Shown here piece after piece: positions 1 to 4,953 of a DNA stretch of 5,932 nt (position 1 is the first letter of the stretch; the number at the start of each line of letters is the position of its first letter). The position numbers and the translations under genes are program-made. The notes under the pieces are model-generated. The model searched no databases. It was not told the DNA's origin and saw nothing but the letters and a program-made list of their open reading frames with translations. The DNA comes from an uncultured Colwellia sp. (lineage in GTDB: Bacteria > Pseudomonadota > Gammaproteobacteria > Enterobacterales > Alteromonadaceae), in contig CAJWBY010000224.1 in the NCBI GenBank assembly GCA_913020705.1, positions 1 through 5,932 of the forward strand, written 5' to 3'.

Positions 1-195
1 TACAAGAATCTCGTTTATGCCCAAATGCTTGGCAAGCGTTGATAATTTAACAAGAGGTGTCGGAATATAGTTTGGAATACTGCTATGAAACTGGCTTATA
101 TTATTAGCTATTTGCTCATTGGCAAATGCAATTGAAGACGGATTAGGCTTTTGAACTACGGTATTTACTTGGCAAGAAATTTCATTTTTATTCAT
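1..195 (-). CDS. dpaL: Diaminopropionate ammonia-lyase-like PLP enzyme, N-terminal 65 residues (gene continues beyond the left edge)
   Basis: Reading leftwards from an ATG at 195, the frame stays open to the window edge. The product runs MNKNEISCQVNT..., then FHSSIPNYIPTPLVKLSTLA, and ends KHLGINEILV. The block Y-x-PTPL-x-x-L-x-x-LA-x-x-LG(I/V)-x-(K/E)ILV is what I know from the N-terminus of E. coli YgeX/DpaL, where it is followed by KDES-x-RFGLNAFK holding the PLP lysine; that part lies outside the window. The family enzyme is a fold-type II PLP protein of about 400 residues that cleaves 2,3-diaminopropionate to pyruvate and ammonia in the cytoplasm. An in-frame TAG four codons upstream excludes a longer start, and an AGG sits 5 bases before the ATG. 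Another fold-type II PLP enzyme, such as a threonine synthase or dehydratase relative, is possible because only the N-terminus is seen. It lies about 600 bases downstream of the SIR2 operon on the same strand and probably has its own promoter. Confidence 0.72.
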   Translation of the reverse strand, partial: MNKNEISCQVNTVVQKPNPSSIAFANEQIANNISQFHSSIPNYIPTPLVKLSTLAKHLGINEILV

Positions 196-279
196 AGTTA
201 CCTACGCAATATTGGTATTGGTACGTTTACACAATGAAACTGTAAAAAACAATAAAACCTTTTTCTCCCCCTCCTTTTC

Positions 280-308
280 ATTAGATAGGCTTCTGATAAG
301 TACATCAA
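280..308 (-). promoter_or_regulatory. Candidate sigma-70 promoter for the dpaL-like gene
   Basis: On the minus strand, TTGATG (303-308) and TCTAAT (280-285) are separated by exactly 17 bases. They match the -35 and -10 consensus at 4/6 and 5/6 positions. Transcription would begin near 273, leaving a leader of about 75-80 bases before the ATG at 195. The leader contains a purine run, AAGGAGGGGG, too far from the ATG to be its ribosome binding site. The assignment rests on pattern match and position only. Confidence 0.4.
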
Positions 309-334
309 GCAATGCCCTGGTTAATCAATACAGC

Positions 335-362
335 TTATAATTGCAGTTCATTCAAATTATAA
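335..362. repeat. Perfect 8-bp inverted repeat upstream of the dpaL promoter
   Basis: TTATAATT (335-342) and AATTATAA (355-362) are exact reverse complements separated by 12 bases. On the minus strand the pair lies about 27-55 bases upstream of the candidate -35 element, a usual place for an activator site. The arms are pure A/T, so a chance origin in AT-rich DNA is quite possible. Confidence 0.3.
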
Positions 363-685
363 AAACTAAGCCAACCTAACAACGTCCTTCAGTGACTAAA
401 AATAGCACACATAAGTCTCTACGGAGCCAATAAACTTGTTTTTGTTCCAATGTCATTTTGGGGAAACTTGCGTTTTCATCATAATGCGCCTTCAGAGGTA
501 ATAAGCAATAAGTTTGCGCCCCTCAGGGCATGAGTTCACCGTATTACCAAACTGATTAGTGCCAGTAGCGGACTTTGAGTAGTAAATTGTCGTATCACTT
601 TAGTCGACTTCTGGGTCAGTTTTGGTGGCTGTCTGGTGGACTTCTTTGGTGCAGATACCGGACATTTAAATATATAGAACCGACA

Positions 686-703
686 TCTTTTCCATTGAAA
701 AGA
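686..703. repeat. Perfect 7-bp hairpin, AT-rich
   Basis: TCTTTTC (686-692) and GAAAAGA (697-703) are perfect reverse complements around a 4-base loop. The hairpin lies about 90 bases downstream of the operon stop on the minus strand. Neither side is followed by a T-tract and the stem is A/T-rich, so it is not a standard intrinsic terminator. It might mark an mRNA 3' end or be chance. Confidence 0.3.
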
Positions 704-792
704 GCTTTGATCCCTTAATGTGGATAAAATATTCATATCTTGCTGCGATGAATAACATGCAATTATCACAACTATGAGTCATACAAATTTTA

Positions 793-3162
793 TTAATCTG
801 AATCGCCCAAACCATAATGGTGCTTTTCTATAGCAACTTGCTCGTCAACTCTTTTTATCTCTTCTTTAATAATTCTTCTTAAGAATTCACAATATTGATG
901 AGCAAATTTAACAACGTTGACGTGGTCATCCTTAAGCCATGGACTTATATCTTCTAGCTTGCGTTTGTATGCTTCAGCGGCACCATATTCCCCGCGAACA
1001 ACCCCTGTGCTCATTAGCAAACTATTTATTCGACCAACATTATTTTCATCATACTCTATTTCCTTAAGTATTCGCCTCACTAGTGGAAGGATAGATAGAT
1101 GGCCTTCGTAACTTGATGCTATTGCCAAGACCAAATTAAGCTCTTTATCATTAGAGAGGTTTAAATTCTCTAAAATTAAGTCTATTAGCTGCGGCTCAAA
1201 TGGTGAAAAACATTTCTTGAATAGACTTGCAACACCATACTGATGAATACCATACTCATATTCATAATTACTTTTAATTAGTTCAATTAGCTTTTCTGGA
1301 TTTTCAGCTAATACTTTATTTATGGAATATAGACTAAACGGTATATCTTCATATCTATCTTCCAAATCATTATATTTTGGTTTTTTACGCTTAATTCGTT
1401 GTTCAAAGAAATAAAATACGTTAACTATGTTATTTAGTGATACGCGCTCTAAAACGCTTTCGACTTGATGATCGATATTGTCGACATACACCAAGTTATC
1501 CACCAAAAGCTTCATACTTCCTTCAGATAGAAGATCTATAAATGACTGATCTTTTCTTGCAAACCACACATAATTAATCCATGTCGTGTTTTGTTGTTGA
1601 TTTAAAAAGGTAAATATTTTTCCAGATAATTGATTGATCACTTCTACAGATAAATATTTGCTACATTTATCCATGACTCGAATAAAAGAGCTCATGCTTT
1701 GTGAGTCTTCAATGGCTATTGCTTTATCTACAAATTTATCTATTAGGGTATAACTGACTTCATCAAAACTTATAAATGCAACTGAAAGCTGCCATAAATA
1801 TTTAGATTCATCTAACCATTGAGCAATCTTGTTAATGAATTTACCCTTAAGTGATGAATTCCACACGCCTATAAATATTGGTATTGCTGATTTATCCAAT
1901 GCTGCTGTTTCTTCAAATCTTGATAGAACCTCTTTTGGAAAACGATTTGAAATAACTTCCACAAACTTAAATAACTCTGGAAATGTTGCTAGGTCTCTAG
2001 AGTCCGTTTTCAAATAGTGCTCAACTCTAGATAACCACTCTTGAAGGTTACCTTTATCAACATTTTTTATGTGTGCTTTTAATCGCTTTTCGCGTATGTC
2101 TCTTTGCTTGTCATAATCACCCTTTAAGTTACGCTCTTCTTCCCAACTACCAAACACCCCTTCAAACCCAACTAGGTCACGATATACCTGGTATTCTTTG
2201 TTACTTTTAATAGCTGTTTCTACGTTTAAGGCTGCTTCCTTAACTTGCTGACTATTTGCGTGGTAATAGTTCCAGTAAGCATCATGTTCGACTTTTTGTA
2301 CTAACTCTAAAGACTCTGTAGTGACTAAAGAAGACCAAAACTCCAGTACTTTAATAGCGTTTTCACCAACAATCTGCCTTGCACCATCGTCCACTTGTGT
2401 TCTCGACCAAATACGGCAGGCACTATCCATAGCATTTAGAAGTTCTTTTTTAAATTCAAGCTTTTTCGCATTCATATACATACTAATCAGAGATGAAACA
2501 GTTTCTGATCGTAGTTTCTCAATATGCTCTGACGCTGGTATAGCCATAGACTTAGTTGTAACGGTGTGATATTCCCAGCTATGGCTTTCTATATCCGTTG
2601 ATAGAAATTGCTTGAAAACTATAATTACAATAGTAAAGAATTCAAATTTTTCTTCATCTGACAACTGCATAATGACATCGAGTAATGCCAATTGGGGACT
2701 AAACCCTATTTGTTCTACAGCGTGCAAATTAAACTCAGCTAGCTCCTTAAAAACTTTTTCAACATCTTTTTGGGTAGATTCCTCTTCTTTCCAAAAACGA
2801 AATAAAATCGGAACAATTTTATCTTGCTCTATATATCTAAGCCTTCCTAGTAAACTTATAATCTTGGCATATAACTTTTCTTTTGTGTGATACTTGCTGA
2901 AGTAAGTATCACTTAATACTAGCTCCTCACCTTTGTGCAGTTTCTGCCAACACAAGTCCAAGTCTATAATAGCGTCGCCAGCAACGTGACTAATAAACTT
3001 CTCTAAAACCTCAAAAGCCAAAGAAATAGAATCATATGAACTTGCTTCATCTATTGTCTCATGTATTTCCTTATAAATATTTTTTAGGTACTTTTTAGCC
3101 TTTTGGTCATCATGGGGCTTAGCTGCAAAATACTCTAGAGCTTTTAGTTTTAAATTATCCAT
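793..3162 (-). CDS. Large helical HEAT-like protein, probable sensor/partner of the SIR2 protein
   Basis: This 789-residue protein is unrecognised by name. It appears soluble and almost wholly alpha-helical, with repeated amphipathic pairs resembling HEAT repeats, no signal peptide and no membrane segment. I see no Walker A, nuclease, protease or other catalytic motif. A conserved-looking patch Y-R-x-L-V-G-F-E-G-V-F-x-x-W lies at about 327-340. A basic linker (KRKKPK) falls near residue 590. The C-terminus (about 740-783) has the pattern W-L-x-D-D-x-x-x-V-x-x-F-A, then a heptad-like helix with R762, R763, E767, R771, E774 and K780 ending H-Y-G. I recall similar endings on other large helical proteins of bacterial defence loci. 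ATG at 3162 is chosen because GGAG lies 7 bases upstream (3170-3173); a GTG at 3168, adding two residues, has that GGAG only 1 base away. The start lies inside the end of the SIR2 gene (8-base overlap, ATGGATAA), implying translational coupling. I infer a sensor or scaffold controlling the SIR2 enzyme, as the helical part of DSR2 does; target recognition is unknown. Confidence 0.85.
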   Translation of the reverse strand: MDNLKLKALEYFAAKPHDDQKAKKYLKNIYKEIHETIDEASSYDSISLAFEVLEKFISHVAGDAIIDLDLCWQKLHKGEELVLSDTYFSKYHTKEKLYAKIISLLGRLRYIEQDKIVPILFRFWKEEESTQKDVEKVFKELAEFNLHAVEQIGFSPQLALLDVIMQLSDEEKFEFFTIVIIVFKQFLSTDIESHSWEYHTVTTKSMAIPASEHIEKLRSETVSSLISMYMNAKKLEFKKELLNAMDSACRIWSRTQVDDGARQIVGENAIKVLEFWSSLVTTESLELVQKVEHDAYWNYYHANSQQVKEAALNVETAIKSNKEYQVYRDLVGFEGVFGSWEEERNLKGDYDKQRDIREKRLKAHIKNVDKGNLQEWLSRVEHYLKTDSRDLATFPELFKFVEVISNRFPKEVLSRFEETAALDKSAIPIFIGVWNSSLKGKFINKIAQWLDESKYLWQLSVAFISFDEVSYTLIDKFVDKAIAIEDSQSMSSFIRVMDKCSKYLSVEVINQLSGKIFTFLNQQQNTTWINYVWFARKDQSFIDLLSEGSMKLLVDNLVYVDNIDHQVESVLERVSLNNIVNVFYFFEQRIKRKKPKYNDLEDRYEDIPFSLYSINKVLAENPEKLIELIKSNYEYEYGIHQYGVASLFKKCFSPFEPQLIDLILENLNLSNDKELNLVLAIASSYEGHLSILPLVRRILKEIEYDENNVGRINSLLMSTGVVRGEYGAAEAYKRKLEDISPWLKDDHVNVVKFAHQYCEFLRRIIKEEIKRVDEQVAIEKHHYGLGDSD

Positions 3163-4357
3163 TATCACGCTCCGCCAAATATTCCATAATGTCGTCTTCT
3201 ACAATTTCCGCTGCTTCTATCGAATAACCTTCCCTAATTGGCAGTAAAAAATGTTCAGTTTGCTTAAGCAATTTTCGAATAATTAAATAGTCTACACGAT
3301 TAGAAACGTCTGCTAAGTCATTCCCTTTATAAACGTTCAAGTACTTGAAACACTCATCTTTCTCTACCGTGCCAAAAAAAGCAACGAAGCCTAGAATTTG
3401 TTCATCAAGGGGGATAATTTCGTCATTAGCTTGAACTAAAGCTTGTCTTAGTGAGCCATCATGCCTTCCTGAGACATTAACTACAGGGTTAGCTAATTTA
3501 ATTGCTTCTAGTTTTCTTTCGTCTACAGCATTGATTTTGATTAAGAGTTCTTCGAGTTTATTTAACAAGTCTGAATGGTCATGACCATCGCCAGAATAAC
3601 TTATTAAGTTGATACCATACGTATCCTTATAAAAATCGACTTTCGCTTCGCAATTTCTCATAAAGGCCCAGAATTCAATGCTACTGGGCTGGTTTATTTG
3701 ATTTAAATAATCTCGTACATGATTAAAATCAGGGTCTTCTAAAGCTGAACCTATAAAAACGAACGTTTTTGTTTGAATCAAATTCTTCAAACACTCAGCG
3801 TCAGAACTCTGACCATGAATTTCAGTGTTGTATTGTTTGTAATCTAATACGATATGCTCTGGCTTGGTGATGCAACCATGGTATTTGTATAAATAACAAG
3901 CTAGCTTATTGCGTTTGATATTATTTAAAGATTCTACTTCACCCTTATGAACCACCTGTAGTGGACAACCTGCCATATCATAAGTTTTTTCAAGTAACAG
4001 GTCGTAATTAGGTGTGATTACAGAAGAGGTGGGTAGCTGAGAAATTAACTTGTGAATCTCTTGCGGTTCAGCTGTACGAAAAACTGAGCATCTTTCATCG
4101 TCATTGAAATAATCTATCAGTGATTTATCCTGTTTTACTAGCTCTGTAGTTAATGCCGTAGCAGCCTTTACTAAATCATTCTCTTCTAGAAAAGCGCTCG
4201 CTGCGGCAACATTTCCGCCTATTGCCGATGTATAATCCCTTAACCATGAAACTAATGACCACCATGAAGGAAGCCCAGCGGGAACAGATACTCCTGACCC
4301 TATAAATAGGATAGTGTCTTGATTAAACTCTTCGGCTAAATGATCTAATATCGCCAC
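3155..4357 (-). CDS. SIR2-like NAD-binding effector with a C-terminal helical (possibly winged-helix) extension
   Basis: This 400-residue protein carries the SIR2-like signature in order: GSGVS followed by PAGLPSW (20-32) for NAD binding; TPNYD (115-119), matching the TQN(I/V)D element with N117 and D119; KYHG (158-161), giving the catalytic-type H160; and FIGSALEDPDF (201-211), the late Rossmann motif of the SIR2_2 group. No CxxC zinc pairs are seen, which fits defence-type NADases rather than classical protein deacylases. Such proteins generally destroy NAD+ when triggered. After the fold (about 1-275), residues 300-400 form short helices ending in a strand-like segment, resembling a winged helix. 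There is no P-loop. GTG at 4357 is the start: TAA lies directly upstream in frame, AAGGA (4364-4368) sits 6 bases before it, and the next in-frame Met is residue 128, past the nucleotide-binding loop. It is first in the operon and its stop overlaps the helical gene. SIR2-domain assignment is near certain; an anti-phage NADase role is likely but inferred. Confidence 0.92.
   Translation of the reverse strand: MAILDHLAEEFNQDTILFIGSGVSVPAGLPSWWSLVSWLRDYTSAIGGNVAAASAFLEENDLVKAATALTTELVKQDKSLIDYFNDDERCSVFRTAEPQEIHKLISQLPTSSVITPNYDLLLEKTYDMAGCPLQVVHKGEVESLNNIKRNKLACYLYKYHGCITKPEHIVLDYKQYNTEIHGQSSDAECLKNLIQTKTFVFIGSALEDPDFNHVRDYLNQINQPSSIEFWAFMRNCEAKVDFYKDTYGINLISYSGDGHDHSDLLNKLEELLIKINAVDERKLEAIKLANPVVNVSGRHDGSLRQALVQANDEIIPLDEQILGFVAFFGTVEKDECFKYLNVYKGNDLADVSNRVDYLIIRKLLKQTEHFLLPIREGYSIEAAEIVEDDIMEYLAERDNG
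3163..3173 (-). promoter_or_regulatory. Ribosome binding site deciding the start of the helical gene, inside the SIR2 3' end
   Basis: GGAG (3170-3173 on the minus strand) sits 7 bases from the ATG at 3162 but only 1 base from the GTG at 3168, so the ATG is preferred. The site is within the last codons of the SIR2 gene, whose TAA (3155-3157) overlaps the new start. Ribosomes finishing SIR2 can therefore reinitiate directly, fixing the ratio of the two proteins. Confidence 0.7.
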
Positions 4358-4363
4358 TTATAT

Positions 4364-4368
4364 TCCTT
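4364..4368 (-). promoter_or_regulatory. Ribosome binding site for the GTG start of the SIR2 gene
   Basis: AAGGA on the minus strand lies 6 bases upstream of the GTG at 4357. It is the main reason for accepting a non-ATG start. GTG may moderate production of a potentially toxic NAD-consuming enzyme, but that is inference. Confidence 0.7.
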
Positions 4369-4525
4369 GTTTAGGAGCAGGAAAATTTCAACTCTTTATG
4401 ATGTTGATTTTGAATTATTTTTGACCAATATTACTATTTCCCGGCTATTCCAGCGAGCATAATCAAAGTATGCCAAAGTCCTATAGCTAATTTCTTATTC
4501 AAACTATCAGGTGTATTCAGGCGCT

Positions 4526-4553
4526 AATGTAGCATTTTCTAAATGAGTGTAAA
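4526..4553 (-). promoter_or_regulatory. Candidate promoter of the SIR2/HEAT operon
   Basis: On the minus strand TTTACA (4548-4553) and TACATT (4526-4531) are 16 bases apart, matching the -35 and -10 consensus at 5/6 and 4/6. The predicted leader would be about 160 bases, rather long. No better-spaced pair was found closer to the GTG. In DNA this AT-rich the match may be accidental. Confidence 0.28.
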
Positions 4554-4573
4554 AAGAATTCATGATGAAGGCC

Positions 4574-4608
4574 AACTATTTTAGGATTGATATCAGAACT
4601 AAATAGTT
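4574..4608. repeat. Imperfect inverted repeat with an embedded direct repeat
   Basis: AACTATTTTAG (4574-4584) and CTAAATAGTT (4599-4608) pair over 10 bp if one T is bulged, with a 14-base loop. TTAGGATT occurs at 4581-4588 and again at 4607-4614, each overlapping the end of one arm. A protein-binding site is conceivable; chance is also possible. Confidence 0.35.
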
Positions 4609-4622
4609 AGGATTACAAAAGT

Positions 4623-4653
4623 GAAGACCTCAAAAAATGTAATGTCTTCTTTT
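4623..4653 (+). terminator. Weak intrinsic terminator-like hairpin
   Basis: GAAGAC (4623-4628) pairs with GTCTTC (4644-4649) around a 15-base loop and is followed directly by TTTTATTT. A-runs before the left arm can extend pairing with the T-run if two bases are bulged. The stem is short and the loop long, so efficiency would be low. No plus-strand gene precedes it in the window. It might insulate parM from antisense or upstream transcription, or be the remnant of a lost gene's end. Confidence 0.3.
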
Positions 4654-4805
4654 ATTTAGTAAGCAGTCATCGCACCCACTCCATCAAAATATCCAATCAT
4701 CGAAGTAATTAAGAATTGTATTTAGACCGCTTTGGGTCGGCTCCAGACTATATATTTCTAGATATCAAATCTGAACAAGAAAATTAACACTCCAGAAATT
4801 TGTCT

Positions 4806-4844
4806 TGTCGTGCGCGGCGTCATTTTTTATCTAACCGCGCGACA
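4806..4844. promoter_or_regulatory. GC-rich imperfect inverted repeat upstream of parM, candidate operator or centromere element
   Basis: TGTCGTGCGCGG (4806-4817) and CCGCGCGACA (4835-4844) pair over 10 bp with a 2-base bulge in the left arm, around a 17-base AT-rich loop. The arms stand out from the AT-rich surroundings. TTGTCG (4805-4810) and TATCTA (4828-4833), 17 bases apart, form a weak plus-strand promoter lying within the repeat, so a protein bound here could control parM. GGCGTCA occurs at 4816-4822 and again at 4880-4886. Function is inferred from position only. Confidence 0.35.
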
Positions 4845-4953
4845 TTCGTAATTTTTCACTCAGTTAAAATTCTCTTTATGGCGTCAAGTGCATAGATATT
4901 AAAAACGCACACCGCCTACGCATTAATCTAATAACGAACAGAGAGAATATAGA

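Larger units (their letters stand above)
196..792. other. Non-coding gap between the SIR2/HEAT operon and dpaL
   Basis: No convincing gene is seen in these roughly 600 bases on either strand. Besides the dpaL promoter and the 335-362 inverted repeat, there is TTTACA/TGTAAA at 226-231 and 241-246 with a 9-base spacer. There is a loose direct repeat beginning TGCGCC at 485 and 515, a small GCCC/GGGC hairpin at 518-529, and a clean AT-rich hairpin at 686-703. No GC-rich hairpin followed by a T-run was found downstream of the operon stop at 793, so the operon's terminator is not identified. Read-through into dpaL cannot be excluded. Confidence 0.6.
4358..4953. other. Non-coding gap between the divergent SIR2 operon and parM-like gene
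   Basis: Roughly 600 bases separate the two divergent starts. Only ORFs of about 15 codons or fewer were noticed, without convincing ribosome sites; no tRNA, CRISPR or transposase remnant was recognised. It must carry promoters for both directions. Visible structure is an imperfect inverted repeat at 4574-4608, a terminator-like hairpin at 4623-4653, and an imperfect GC-rich inverted repeat at 4806-4844. ParM systems often keep the centromere (parC) and the ParR-repressed promoter directly upstream of parM, so the right part is the natural place to expect them. Confidence 0.55.

Noticed and set aside
198..281. A 27-codon minus-strand ORF ending two bases before the dpaL ATG, resembling a leader peptide
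   Set aside because: Its ATG overlaps the predicted -10 element, so it would not be in the predicted transcript. Its composition (many Arg and Lys from the purine run) looks accidental, and no attenuator hairpins accompany it.
361..400. CCTAACAACG-like string resembling half of an integron attC site
   Set aside because: No matching GTTRRRY partner at a suitable distance and no attC-like folding arms were found, so an integron cassette is not supported.
536..769. A 77-codon minus-strand ORF just downstream of the helical gene
   Set aside because: It begins with GTG, has no Shine-Dalgarno sequence upstream, and its product is a low-complexity-looking mix with no recognisable domain. I treat the stretch as non-coding.
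917..2890. Several plus-strand ORFs of 60-92 codons (starting at 917, 1829, 2321 and 2612)
   Set aside because: All lie fully inside the 789-residue minus-strand gene and have no recognisable protein features. They are shadow frames.
793..3162. Possible ATPase, helicase or nuclease domain in the helical protein
   Set aside because: A read-through for a P-loop (GxxxxGK[ST]), DExx box, PD-(D/E)xK or HNH pattern found none, so no enzymatic call is made.
4545..4606. Short plus-strand ORFs (13 and 14 codons) starting at 4544 and 4563
   Set aside because: They are too short, lack a convincing ribosome site and end in the 4574-4608 repeat; nothing separates them from chance.
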